From: Polaribacter atrinae
Lineage (GTDB): Bacteria > Bacteroidota > Bacteroidia > Flavobacteriales > Flavobacteriaceae
Reading direction: 5' to 3'
DNA: 64,000 bases
Assembly (NCBI RefSeq): GCF_038023995.1
Contig: NZ_CP150660.1
Coordinates: 2,726,501-2,790,500 of the forward strand
Of this stretch, positions 50,580 to 59,499 are shown in pieces. The translations under genes and the position numbers were made by a program. How positions within the stretch are numbered: position 1 is the stretch's first letter; each line of letters opens with the position of its first letter. The notes beneath the pieces were generated by a model that made no database searches, was not told the origin of the DNA, and saw only the letters and a program-made list of their open reading frames with translations.

Positions 50580-51803
50580 CTAAATATCTCTAGATAATAA
50601 TACATTTTTAGTGTCTTTGTCTACCTTATTTAACTTCTGTAAAGCAATGTCTAATGGGTTTATAATCTCCATTAAATCTTTTCTTCTTACATGCGTATAA
50701 ATCATGGTAGTTTCTGGTTTTGCATGTCCTAATAAAGATTGAATGTATCTAATGTCAACACCGTTTTCTAATAAGTGTGTAGCATAACTATGTCTTAAAG
50801 TGTGTGGTGTAACTGTCTTTTTAATATTAGCTCTAGTACAGCTTTTTCTTAAAAATTGTCTAACACTTTCTGTGCTGTATTTTCCTCCATTATGTCCTTC
50901 TACAAAATAAATCTTTGGTTTGTAAGAATAGTAATAGTTAGATAATAGAGGCAAAAAACTATCAGCTAAACTAACATATCGGTCTTTTCTACCTTTGCCA
51001 TTTTTTACAATCAACTGTTTTCTTTCAATATGAAAATCTACCAATTTTAAATTTGTAAGTTCACTAATTCGTAATCCACAAGAGTAAATTAATGCTAAAA
51101 TTGCTCTATGTTTTAAGTTTTGTGTGCATCTTATAATTTCTAAAACTTCTTCTTGTGATAATACACTGGGCAATTTTCTAGATTTCTTTGGTCTTTCTAA
51201 TACTAAATCATTAATTTTTGTTTGTGGAGAAAATATAATAAAAATCTTTAAAGCACTTATAAATTGTCTCTGAGAGCTAATTGAATAATCTCGTTCTATA
51301 AAAACTTTTTCAATAAACAGTTCAACACTTCTATTGGTAAGTTCTTCTAAAGGTGTTTTTGTGTGGAAGTTTATAAAATCGGCAACAAAAAAAGTATACG
51401 TCTGTATTGTGCTTTTACTGTATCTTTTTCCTTTTAAAAAAAGATAAAAGTTATTCAGTAGTTTTTTCTGATCATCCGTTAAGTTTCTTTTAAAAAGTAT
51501 TTTTTTACTTAATTTAGAGGTATCAACCGTTGTTATGTTTTTAAAAAGAGTGGTAATTGTATTTAAGTTTTCTGGCGTGTCTTTTAAATACCAGGCAACT
51601 AATGTGCTACTCCAATAGGTATCTTTTACAGATTTTACAAGGGCAACGAGTTTATTATTAAAAGTAAATTTTAATAAAAGCTGATCCTCTTTTCTGTGAT
51701 TTTTTTGTTCTAGATAAATGGTTGGTAGTCTTTTCAAGATATTTTCAGTTTTATAGCACTTTAAATATAATGAAAAAAATAGTATTAACTTATTTATTTT
51801 CAA
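50580..51803 (-). CDS. Tyrosine recombinase/integrase
   Basis: This 407-residue protein is a tyrosine recombinase. It has a SAM-like core-binding domain about residues 105-200 (DDQKKLLNNFYLFLKGKRYSKSTIQTYTFF) and a catalytic domain with YSCGLRISELTN (Arg245), TPHTLRHSYATHLLENG (His334, Arg337, His338), LLGH (His360) and nucleophile Tyr369 in ETTMIYTHV. No in-frame ATG precedes the conserved part. The start is TTG at 51803 or TTG at 51737. It resembles XerC/D-like chromosomal integrases of Bacteroidota. It lies next to an islet bounded by duplicated sequence, so it may have mobilised this region. Confidence 0.92.
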   Translation of the reverse strand: MKINKLILFFSLYLKCYKTENILKRLPTIYLEQKNHRKEDQLLLKFTFNNKLVALVKSVKDTYWSSTLVAWYLKDTPENLNTITTLFKNITTVDTSKLSKKILFKRNLTDDQKKLLNNFYLFLKGKRYSKSTIQTYTFFVADFINFHTKTPLEELTNRSVELFIEKVFIERDYSISSQRQFISALKIFIIFSPQTKINDLVLERPKKSRKLPSVLSQEEVLEIIRCTQNLKHRAILALIYSCGLRISELTNLKLVDFHIERKQLIVKNGKGRKDRYVSLADSFLPLLSNYYYSYKPKIYFVEGHNGGKYSTESVRQFLRKSCTRANIKKTVTPHTLRHSYATHLLENGVDIRYIQSLLGHAKPETTMIYTHVRRKDLMEIINPLDIALQKLNKVDKDTKNVLLSRDI

Positions 51804-51861
51804 TCAATTATAAGTAAACTGAATTTCCTCTTAGAAAAGAAGTCTGAATAAAAACAGTAAT

Positions 51862-51959
51862 TTAATTAATCATTTTCGCTTCATCAAAACTTGTCGTTGG
51901 ACAAAATAATAAATCTGTAAGGTTATCGATTTCATATTCTTTAGATTTTTTTTACAAAA
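51862..51959 (-). pseudogene. Decayed copy of the 3' end of the 139-residue gene at 53481-53900
   Basis: On the minus strand this segment encodes SKEYEIDNLTDLLFCPTTSF, closely matching the C-terminal part of the intact gene (EIDNPTDLLFCPTASF), with a frameshift upstream. At DNA level a 34-base block differs at one position (51903-51936 against 53540-53573). It is a remnant lacking any start. Confidence 0.8.
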
Positions 51960-52064
51960 TGATTTAATTTGATTTTCTATTTTTTCTAGGTGAGCTATAA
52001 TTAAGTTAAGAGAAAGGTTTGTTATATCTAACCCCTATTTTTAGTACTTTTACTAAAAAAGAAA

Positions 52065-53489
52065 ATGTCAAAGTTGCTACCTAATTTACCAATTGAAAAT
52101 TTAACTACTAAAAATGATTATATAGGAATTATTGAAAAAGGAACACTTCTAAAATCTTTCTTTTTAAACAATAAAGATGAATTTTCTGAGATAAAAATAT
52201 TTTCTATTTATGGTGAATGGGGAAGTGGGAAAAGTACTTTAATGAAATATTTAGAAAGGGAGTTGAAAGGTTCTTTTAATACTTTTTTCTTTGAATCGTG
52301 GGAGTTTGAAAGTGATGAGAATTTGTCCCTTTCTTTATTAGAAACATTAACAAAAAATACAGGTTCAATTACTGATGGATTTATAAAAAATGCAAATAAA
52401 CTGTTAGAAGGTTTTGCGAAATCGGTAACTTTTAAAACTCCAATTGTAAATATCAATGCAGAAAAAATTATAGAAGAAGTAGATAAAATTTCTTTTTTAG
52501 AATTGAAAGAAAAGTTTAAATCAGACTTTATTAATTGGGAGAATAAAATTACTGAAGGAGATAAGTCTCCTGACTATAATATTGTTTTTATTGATGATTT
52601 AGATAGGTGTGAACCAGAAAACATCCTGAATCTACTATCTGCAATGAAGCTTTTTTTTACATACGGAAAGAAAACGATTTTTCTATGTGGTATTGATAAA
52701 AAGGCAATTAGAGAAGCAGTTAAAACAAAGTATGGTGAGATTGTTAAAGCAAATGAATATCTAGAAAAAGTTTTTGACATTTCTTTTTCGATGCCAGAAA
52801 GCGTTGATACTTCAAAATTAGTACATCAATATTTTGGTGAAGATGAAATGTTTGGAGACGAAAAGTTAGGAGATTTAATTAGTGCATTTTTTGACGACCT
52901 TCATTTTAAAAACCCAAGAAGAATAAAGAAAATTTTAAATAAATATTTGATCATTAAAATGATGCAGTCAAATGTTGACTTCGATGATTATTTGATTCCT
53001 AATATTATTAATAATGAAAAAGGAACTTTGTTTGAAACATATTTAACTTTATATCTCTTAATTTTAAAAGAATTTGAACCTGAAAATTTCAAACTTCTAT
53101 TTGATTTAACTTATAAAAGAATTAATTATACAACTGCAATTGGTAAGAAAGTTACAGAAAATAATGAATTTAAAAACGCTGTAAATAGTAACCTTATACA
53201 TTTAAAAGAAGATAGAATAAATAGAAGTTTGGATGAAGATGACATGAGAAGTGTTAAAGGTTTTAATTCTATTGTTGCTTTTTTTTCTCCAAGAGAAATA
53301 GACCAGTTAGATGGGTATGCTTTTATTGGTGCTGATGAATTTTCAGAGAAGGTTGGTACAAGTAAAAAAAGTTATGAATATTACTTTACTATATTTATTC
53401 TTAAAAATAAGACTAAAATCATTAAAGAGTTTGAAAGTATAAGTTTATCTCTTTTGGACTATAAAAAAATGATCTCAAACTTAATTTAA
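52065..53489 (+). CDS. KAP-family P-loop NTPase
   Basis: This is a 474-residue protein. The Walker A motif GEWGSGKST lies at residues 50-58 (context IFSIYGEWGSGKSTLMKYLE). The Walker B with the KAP signature is FIDDLDRCEPENILNLLSAMKLFF (Asp177-Asp178), and a later arginine-bearing segment is FKNPRRIKKILNKY. No membrane helices are evident, unlike many KAP proteins that insert helices in the NTPase domain. KAP NTPases are often found on mobile elements and in bacterial conflict loci. The effector here is not apparent. A promoter-like TACTTTTA lies at 52045-52052. The stop overlaps that of the convergent 139-residue gene by 9 bases. Confidence 0.88.
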   Translation: MSKLLPNLPIENLTTKNDYIGIIEKGTLLKSFFLNNKDEFSEIKIFSIYGEWGSGKSTLMKYLERELKGSFNTFFFESWEFESDENLSLSLLETLTKNTGSITDGFIKNANKLLEGFAKSVTFKTPIVNINAEKIIEEVDKISFLELKEKFKSDFINWENKITEGDKSPDYNIVFIDDLDRCEPENILNLLSAMKLFFTYGKKTIFLCGIDKKAIREAVKTKYGEIVKANEYLEKVFDISFSMPESVDTSKLVHQYFGEDEMFGDEKLGDLISAFFDDLHFKNPRRIKKILNKYLIIKMMQSNVDFDDYLIPNIINNEKGTLFETYLTLYLLILKEFEPENFKLLFDLTYKRINYTTAIGKKVTENNEFKNAVNSNLIHLKEDRINRSLDEDDMRSVKGFNSIVAFFSPREIDQLDGYAFIGADEFSEKVGTSKKSYEYYFTIFILKNKTKIIKEFESISLSLLDYKKMISNLI

Positions 53490-53900
53490 TAAATCATTAT
53501 AAAAGTCATCCTCCTCATCATCAAAGCTTGCCGTTGGACAAAATAATAAATCTGTAGGGTTATCGATTTCATATAAATACTCATACCCTTTAGATTCTTT
53601 TTTACAAAAAGGCTCTAAAAGTCTTGCCATATTTGTAAAACCTTCTAGGGTTAGTATACAGAAAAAAGTTTCGTTGTCTTTGGTTAAGATGCCTTCATCA
53701 GTTTTAAATAAACCAAAAATTAAATTGCAATTACGAGGCGTAATAAAATCTACTGTGGCTAAATCTAATTTTTGTTTTTTTTTGATAATGGTGTTTACTA
53801 TTAGTTCTCTAAATAGAATTGCTTCTTCTTTATTAAAGTTGTAAAGTCTTACAATGTTCTGGTCGTGACCATCTATATTTTCAATATAATCTAATTCCAT
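53481..53900 (-). CDS. Conserved hypothetical protein (139 residues)
   Basis: This soluble, acidic 139-residue protein begins MELDYIENIDGHDQNIVRLYNF. It contains a central FITPRNCNLIFGLFKTDEGIL and ends with a very acidic tail (SFDDEEDDFYNDLLN). No signal peptide or membrane helix. I do not recognise a characterised family. Its 3' end is duplicated about 1.5 kb away across the KAP gene, which suggests that it served as an insertion target. The preceding core gene is a cell-wall amidase. Confidence 0.75.
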   Translation of the reverse strand: MELDYIENIDGHDQNIVRLYNFNKEEAILFRELIVNTIIKKKQKLDLATVDFITPRNCNLIFGLFKTDEGILTKDNETFFCILTLEGFTNMARLLEPFCKKESKGYEYLYEIDNPTDLLFCPTASFDDEEDDFYNDLLN

Positions 53901-53974
53901 TTTGTGTCTTAATAAGTTTTTCTACAATTTTTCTTCATAAATGATAGGTAAAGAAAGATTGATGAATGATATTT

Positions 53975-54781
53975 TTAAATTTTATTCATTAATAGGAATA
54001 ATATTTTTTTGTCTTTTTCTGTTAATTCATTAGACACCTCTTCTGAGTTAAAATGAAGTTTAAAAGCATAAATAGCATTTTTTATATTGTCGGTTTTATA
54101 ACCAATATATTTTAAAGCAAAAGTGCTATTAAAGTCTACTGGTAGTACTACCGTTTTTAAATCTTCTTCATCATACCAAATTCCCAACCCACTTTCATAC
54201 AGTGATTTCCAAGGAAATAATGCACTCGGATCTGTTTTTCTTCCAGGGGCAATGTCTGAGTGCCCCACAATATTTTGTGCTGGTATTTTGTATTTTGTAG
54301 TCAGTTTTTTAAGTAAGAAAATCAGACTATTAATTTGTGCATAAGAAAAAGGTTCTTTTCCATTATTATCTAATTCAATACCAATAGAAGCACTATTTAT
54401 GTCTGTATTTTTACCCCAACTACCATTACCTGCATGCCAACCTCTTACCAAGTCATGTAGCATTTGTGTAGTGGTTCCGTCATCGCAAATTACATAATGA
54501 GAGCTTACTTGTGTGCGCTCTAAAGCAAAGGTTTTGTAGGTTTGTTGACAGCTGTCTTGAGCCGTATGATGAATTACGATTAAATTAGGTTTCCTTAAAT
54601 TAAAATTTTGAGATTCAATAACTTTAGTCGTTCTGTTTCCTATGGTGTCTTGCTCAATTTTAGCAAGAGATTTCCCTAGTTTTTTTGCTTTTTTATGATA
54701 CGTGTTCTTAGAAACTTGGTAGATGTTTTTAGAACATGAACCAAATAGAGAAATGATGATTAAAAGTCTTAAGTATTTCAT
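53975..54781 (-). CDS. N-acetylmuramoyl-L-alanine amidase (Amidase_2, AmpD-like) lipoprotein
   Basis: This 268-residue protein begins MKYLRLLIIISLFGSC, a lipoprotein leader. The frame extends 18 codons further, into the polA stop region, so ATG 54781 is chosen. The Amidase_2 domain has LIVIHHTAQDSC (zinc His), SSHYVICDDGTTTQMLHDLVRGWHAG, IGIELDNNGK and NIVGHSDIAPGRKTDPSALFPWKSL (second zinc His and the catalytic-region Lys). It would cleave the MurNAc-L-Ala bond in the periplasm. It is 10 bases downstream of polA in the same direction and probably cotranscribed. It is distinct from the T9SS-exported amidase of the murein locus. Confidence 0.93.
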   Translation of the reverse strand: MKYLRLLIIISLFGSCSKNIYQVSKNTYHKKAKKLGKSLAKIEQDTIGNRTTKVIESQNFNLRKPNLIVIHHTAQDSCQQTYKTFALERTQVSSHYVICDDGTTTQMLHDLVRGWHAGNGSWGKNTDINSASIGIELDNNGKEPFSYAQINSLIFLLKKLTTKYKIPAQNIVGHSDIAPGRKTDPSALFPWKSLYESGLGIWYDEEDLKTVVLPVDFNSTFALKYIGYKTDNIKNAIYAFKLHFNSEEVSNELTEKDKKILFLLMNKI

Positions 54782-54791
54782 TGTTATTTTT

Positions 54792-57641
54792 TTAATGTGC
54801 TTGTAACCAGTTTTCTCCAATTCCAACTTCAACATCTAAAGGAACACTCATTTTAAAAGCATTTTCCATTTCGTACTTTATAATAGGTCTTATAGTTTCT
54901 AGTTCGTCTTTATGCGCGTCAAAAACCAATTCATCATGTACCTGTAAAAGCATTTTAGATTTAAAACCTTCTTTCTCAAAACGGTTATGAATATTAATCA
55001 TGGCTAATTTTATAATGTCTGCTGCAGAACCCTGAATAGGAGCATTTACAGCATTTCTTTCTGCACCAGATCTAACCATGGCGTTTCTAGAATTGATATC
55101 TTTTAAGTATCTACGTCTGTTTAAAATTGTTTCTACATAACCATGTTCTCTTGCAAAATCTACTTGTGCAGACATGTAGGCTTTTAACTTCGGATAGGTT
55201 TCATAATACGTGTCAATCAATTCTTTAGCTTCGCTTCTAGATAAGTCTGTTTGATTGCTCAACCCAAAAGCAGAAACTCCATAGACAATTCCAAAATTAA
55301 CCGTTTTAGCATTACTTCTTTGTTCGCGAGTAACTTCTTCTAACGGAACATTAAAAACTTTTGCAGCGGTAGAAGCATGAATATCTTCACCGTTTTTAAA
55401 AGCTTCCATCATGTTTTCTTCTTCACTTAAAGCTGCAATAATTCGCAATTCTATTTGAGAATAATCGGCCGCTAACAGCACATAATTTTCATCTCTAGGG
55501 ATAAATGATTTTCTAACTTCTTTACCACGTTCTGTTCTAATAGGGATATTTTGTAAATTCGGATTGTTAGAACTCAATCTTCCTGTAGCAGCAACTGCTT
55601 GCATATATTCCGTATGAATTCTTCCCGTTTTCGGATTGACTTCATTTGGCAAGGCATCTACATACGTACTTTGTAATTTTTTATACTGACGATATTCTTG
55701 AATATCTCTAATAATTTTATGGTCTTTTGCTAAGAATGATAAAATATCTTCTCCTGTTTTATATTGACCCGTCTTTGTCTTTTTAGGTTTTTTAACCAAT
55801 TCCATTTTTTCGAACAAAACAATTCCTAACTGTTTTGGTGAAGCAATATTAAATTCTTCTCCTGCTTGCTCGTAAATATTTTTTTCAAGTCTGTTAATGT
55901 CATCCGTTAAGGCAACAGATAATTCTTTTAAGAAATCGATGTTAATGTTAATTCCCTCAATTTCCATGGCTGTTAAAACCGAAACCAACGGCAATTCAAT
56001 ATCATTAAAAAGAGTACTAACATTTCCACTTTCTAATTCACCTGTAAAAAGTTGTTTCAGTTGAAACGTAATATCTGCATCTTCTACAGCATATTCTGTT
56101 TGCTCTGCAACTGGCACAACGCGCATAGAAAGTTGATTTTTTCCTTTTTTACCAATCAAATCTACAATAGAAACAGGTTGATAATTTAAGTAGGTTTCTG
56201 CCAACATATCCATATTATGACGCATATCTGGATTGATCAAATAATGCGCAATCATCGTATCAAATAACTTCCCTTTTACAGGCATCTCATAATTCGATAA
56301 TACTTTAATGTCATATTTTAAATTATTCCCAATTTTCTCGATTGCATCGGATGTAAAAAACGGACGAAATTCTTCTAAAATAGCTTTTGTTTCTTCTTGA
56401 TCTTCTGGGAACGAAACATAATATCCTTTACCCACTTCGTAAGAAAAAGCAATTCCTATCAATTCTACTTCCAAAGCTTTTAAACCCGTAGTTTCTGTAT
56501 CAAAACAAACCGAAGTTTGTTCCATTAACTTTTTAAGTAATAATTTTCTAGCAAAAGGCGAATCAATATGTTGGTAAAAATGACTCGTATCTTTTATGGT
56601 TTTAAAACCAGAGGCAGTTGCTTCTTCAGAAACAGATCCACTACCAGGAGCCGCAAATAAATCAAACTGACCTTCAGGTATTGGTGCTGCTTTTTTTGCA
56701 ACAACTTTAGCAATTTCTTCTACTGTGCTTTCTGCAGAGTTAGCTCTTTCTGCATTTTCAACAGCAAAAGTTCGTAAGAAATTGGTTAATAAATTTCTAA
56801 ATTCTAATTCATTAAAAAGTTCCGTTACCTTTTCTTTATCTGGTTGGTCTAATTCAAAATCTTTCGCATTAAAAGTTACCGGAACATCCAACATAATTGT
56901 TGCCAATTGTTTAGAAAGCAAACCTAATTCTCCATTTGCCTCTATTTTCTCCTTCATTTTCCCTTTTAGCTCATGTGTGTTTGCCAATAGGTTTTCCATA
57001 GAGCCATAAGCTGCTAAAAATTTCTTTGCGGTTTTTTCTCCAACACCAGGTAAACCTGGGATATTATCTGCAGAATCTCCCATCATTCCAAGAAAATCAA
57101 TTACTTGCTCTGGGTTTTCTACGCCAAACTTTTCTTTTACTTCATCAACTCCCCAAATATCATAACCACCACCAAAACGAGGTTTGTACATAAAAATGTT
57201 TTCAGAAACTAACTGAGCAAAATCCTTATCAGGTGTTACCATATAGGTTTTGTAACCTTCTTTTTCTGCTTGTTTAGAAAGGGTTCCAATTACATCATCA
57301 GCCTCAAAACCATCTTTTACCATAATAGGAATGTGCATGGCTTTTAAAATTTCTTGAATGTAAGGTACTGCCAGTTTAATAGCTTCGGGAGTTTCATCTC
57401 GGTTGGCTTTATAAGCCTCAAACATCTCTACCCTGTCTACACTTCCGCCTTTATCAAAACAAACGGCCAAATGATCTGGTCTTTCACGTTTTATAACGTC
57501 TAAAAGAGAGTTCATAAACCCCATAATTGCAGAGGTATCTAGACCTTTACTATTAATTCTTGGGTTTTTTATAAAAGCATAATATCCTCTAAAAATTAAT
57601 GCAAAGGCATCCACTAAAAAAACTCTTTTTTGATCTGACAT
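54792..57641 (-). CDS. polA: DNA polymerase I
   Basis: This 949-residue enzyme acts in replication-primer removal and repair. The N-terminal 5'-3' exonuclease/FEN domain (VFLVDAFALIFRGYYAF, LAVCFDKGG, DGFEADDVIGTL, GDSADNIPGLPGVGEKTAKKFLAAYG) covers about residues 1-300. The 3'-5' exonuclease domain carries CFDTETTGLKALEVELIGIAFS and KIGNNLKYD. The family A polymerase domain has LLAADYSQIELRIIAAL, RSNAKTVNFGIVYGVSAFGL and LLQVHDELVFDAH. All three domains look active. A TAnnTTTG box lies 41-48 bases upstream. Confidence 0.98.
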   Translation of the reverse strand: MSDQKRVFLVDAFALIFRGYYAFIKNPRINSKGLDTSAIMGFMNSLLDVIKRERPDHLAVCFDKGGSVDRVEMFEAYKANRDETPEAIKLAVPYIQEILKAMHIPIMVKDGFEADDVIGTLSKQAEKEGYKTYMVTPDKDFAQLVSENIFMYKPRFGGGYDIWGVDEVKEKFGVENPEQVIDFLGMMGDSADNIPGLPGVGEKTAKKFLAAYGSMENLLANTHELKGKMKEKIEANGELGLLSKQLATIMLDVPVTFNAKDFELDQPDKEKVTELFNELEFRNLLTNFLRTFAVENAERANSAESTVEEIAKVVAKKAAPIPEGQFDLFAAPGSGSVSEEATASGFKTIKDTSHFYQHIDSPFARKLLLKKLMEQTSVCFDTETTGLKALEVELIGIAFSYEVGKGYYVSFPEDQEETKAILEEFRPFFTSDAIEKIGNNLKYDIKVLSNYEMPVKGKLFDTMIAHYLINPDMRHNMDMLAETYLNYQPVSIVDLIGKKGKNQLSMRVVPVAEQTEYAVEDADITFQLKQLFTGELESGNVSTLFNDIELPLVSVLTAMEIEGININIDFLKELSVALTDDINRLEKNIYEQAGEEFNIASPKQLGIVLFEKMELVKKPKKTKTGQYKTGEDILSFLAKDHKIIRDIQEYRQYKKLQSTYVDALPNEVNPKTGRIHTEYMQAVAATGRLSSNNPNLQNIPIRTERGKEVRKSFIPRDENYVLLAADYSQIELRIIAALSEEENMMEAFKNGEDIHASTAAKVFNVPLEEVTREQRSNAKTVNFGIVYGVSAFGLSNQTDLSRSEAKELIDTYYETYPKLKAYMSAQVDFAREHGYVETILNRRRYLKDINSRNAMVRSGAERNAVNAPIQGSAADIIKLAMINIHNRFEKEGFKSKMLLQVHDELVFDAHKDELETIRPIIKYEMENAFKMSVPLDVEVGIGENWLQAH

Positions 57642-57681
57642 TATATTGATTTTGTGGTTTAAATTGATGATAATTTGACCT

Positions 57682-57689
57682 CAAAAATA
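57682..57689 (-). promoter_or_regulatory. polA: -7 promoter box of polA
   Basis: The minus strand reads TATTTTTG (exact TAnnTTTG), 40 bases upstream of the polA ATG. Confidence 0.5.
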
Positions 57690-57760
57690 GTGTTTTTTGA
57701 GATGCGAGAAAGGTACAAAACTTTAACAAGACGTTAAAATCCAATCGATATTTAAACAGT

Positions 57761-57768
57761 TATCTTTG
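57761..57768 (+). promoter_or_regulatory. -7 promoter box of the metallophosphoesterase gene
   Basis: TATCTTTG (exact TAnnTTTG) lies 21 bases upstream of the ATG at 57790, divergent from the polA promoter. Confidence 0.55.
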
Positions 57769-57789
57769 CCAACATTTTAAAATTTATCT

Positions 57790-59013
57790 ATGCCACGTTG
57801 GGTTTTTCCTTTAATTATATTAACGATTGTTATCACTCTTGTAGAAATTTATACTTTTCAGGCTTTTAAAACAGTCTCTAAAAGTAAAATAGTTCGTTAT
57901 TCCTTTCTATTAGTCAGTATTGCAGTATACATTAATTTTTTTATCAATATAATAACCTATTCTAGAACAGAGGGACAAACAGCTCATTTTCAAATGGGAG
58001 TAGGGTTGTTATTAACCATTTCTATCCCTAAACTGGTTATTATCATCTTGCTTTTCGGAGAAGATGCCTATCGTTGGGTTTTAAAATTATTTTCTGCAAT
58101 TTCAAGCGGAGAAACAAAATCTTTAGTTGGTAGAAGAAAATTTATTTCTCAAATAGCTTTAGGATTAGCAGCAATACCTTTTGCCGCTTTTATTTACGGA
58201 ATTATTCAAGGTAAATACAATTACAAAGTTTTAAAATATCAGTTAAGTTTTAAAGATTTGCCAGATGCTTTTGATGGTTTTACCATTACTCAAATTTCTG
58301 ATATTCATTCGGGGAGTTTTACCAATAAAGAAAAAATTCAATACGGAGTCGATTTAATTAATCAACAAAAATCGGATATCATGTTGTTTACAGGTGATAT
58401 TGTAAATAATAAAGCAGATGAAATGGATGATTGGATGGATGTTTTTGATAAGTTAGAAGCAAAAGAAGGCAAGTATTCCATTTTAGGAAACCATGATTAT
58501 GGCGATTATATGGATTGGGAGAAACCGCAAGACAAAATAGATAATTTTCAAAAAGTAAAAGATATTCACAAGAAAATAGGATTCGATTTATTGTTAGATG
58601 AACATCGTTATTTAGAAAAAGACGGACAAAAAATTGCTTTAGTAGGTGTAGAGAATTGGGGAAAAGGATTTAACCAAGCGGGCGATTTAGCAAAAGCTTC
58701 TGCCAACATCAAAAAAGAAGATTTTAAAATCTTAATGAGCCACGATCCAAGTCATTGGGAGTACAAGGTAAAAGAAGATCCTTTTAATTATCAGCTTACA
58801 TTAAGTGGGCATACACATGGTTTGCAAATCGGAATCGAAATTCCGGGTTGGATCAAATGGAGTCCGTCTAAATACGTGTACAAACAATGGGCAGGTTTGT
58901 ATGAGGAATACGGGAGATATATTAATGTAAATAGGGGGTTTGGGTATCATGCATTTCCTGGTAGAGTAGGTGTTTGGCCAGAAATTACGGTCATAGAACT
59001 TAAAAAAGCTTGA
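57790..59013 (+). CDS. Membrane-anchored metallophosphoesterase
   Basis: This 407-residue protein has about four hydrophobic helices (residues 3-25, 36-57, 68-90 and 125-145), then a calcineurin-like phosphoesterase domain. Metal-site motifs are ITQISDIHSGSF, LFTGDIVNNKADE, SILGNHDYGDY, LMSHDPSHWE and LTLSGHTHGLQIG. The overall plan matches YkuE/YaeI-type membrane phosphodiesterases, some of which act on lipid-linked substrates. The precise substrate is unknown. It has its own promoter box and is separated from the thioredoxin-like gene by 87 bases with another promoter box. Confidence 0.92.
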   Translation: MPRWVFPLIILTIVITLVEIYTFQAFKTVSKSKIVRYSFLLVSIAVYINFFINIITYSRTEGQTAHFQMGVGLLLTISIPKLVIIILLFGEDAYRWVLKLFSAISSGETKSLVGRRKFISQIALGLAAIPFAAFIYGIIQGKYNYKVLKYQLSFKDLPDAFDGFTITQISDIHSGSFTNKEKIQYGVDLINQQKSDIMLFTGDIVNNKADEMDDWMDVFDKLEAKEGKYSILGNHDYGDYMDWEKPQDKIDNFQKVKDIHKKIGFDLLLDEHRYLEKDGQKIALVGVENWGKGFNQAGDLAKASANIKKEDFKILMSHDPSHWEYKVKEDPFNYQLTLSGHTHGLQIGIEIPGWIKWSPSKYVYKQWAGLYEEYGRYINVNRGFGYHAFPGRVGVWPEITVIELKKA

Positions 59014-59040
59014 CAGTCAGACCATTTAATTACTTTTTAA

Positions 59041-59048
59041 TATATTTG
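59041..59048 (+). promoter_or_regulatory. -7 promoter box of the thioredoxin-like gene
   Basis: TATATTTG (exact TAnnTTTG) lies 52 bases upstream of the ATG at 59101. Confidence 0.5.
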
Positions 59049-59100
59049 TTAAATTACTAGTAACTATTTATATGTTTTTCCCCCTTAAGAAATCTATACT

Positions 59101-59394
59101 ATGGCAAAGTTTGGTGATTTAATAAGTGCAGAAAAGCCTGTTTTAATTGACTTTTATAAAGATTGGAACGAGGTAGATAATGCCGTACATACGTTAAGAG
59201 ATGTTGCTGCGGTTTTAGGTGATAAAGCCAAGGTGATTAAAATTGATATTGCTAAAAATGAGGCGCTTGCAGAAGCACTGCGAGTAAATGGAAATCCCAC
59301 TTTTATGATTTATAAAAATGGCGAAATGAAATGGCGTCAAACAGGTCTTCTAGATGCAAATAGTTTAATAGCATTGGTGCTAAAGTATCTTTAA
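59101..59394 (+). CDS. Thioredoxin-fold protein without the CxxC active site
   Basis: This 97-residue protein fits the thioredoxin fold: PVLIDFYKDWNEVDNAVHTLRDVAAVLGDKAKVIKIDIAKNEALAEALRVNGNPTFMIYKNGE. The cis-proline region (GNPTFMIYKNG) is intact. The place of the WCGPC motif is taken by DWNEVDN, and the protein contains no cysteine at all. It therefore cannot act as a disulfide oxidoreductase. A binding or chaperone-like role is possible. The family appears common in Flavobacteriia, from memory. Confidence 0.88.
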   Translation: MAKFGDLISAEKPVLIDFYKDWNEVDNAVHTLRDVAAVLGDKAKVIKIDIAKNEALAEALRVNGNPTFMIYKNGEMKWRQTGLLDANSLIALVLKYL

Positions 59395-59402
59395 TTTTTT
59401 TA

Positions 59403-59475
59403 GAAGCTATTTCCTGCTTTTCACTATATCTTTTTGCAGAAAAAGCAAAAAGGATGCCGTTTCAATCAGGGCTAG
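59403..59475. repeat. Intergenic repeat with CTTTTTGC/GCAAAAAG stem
   Basis: Between the thioredoxin-like gene and a convergent lipoprotein gene lies a sequence with CTTTTTGC (59430-59437) and GCAAAAAG (59445-59452). It is flanked by GCTATTTCCTGC and CAATCAGGGCTAG. I recall very similar sequences scattered between genes in many Flavobacteriaceae. Dispersal has not been tested here. Confidence 0.5.
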
Positions 59476-59499
59476 AACTTGGTTGTAGAATTTAAAGAT

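Noticed and set aside
54782..54835. Upstream start for the lipoprotein amidase
   Set aside because: The extension overlaps the polA coding end and would place 18 residues before an otherwise perfect lipoprotein signal peptide.
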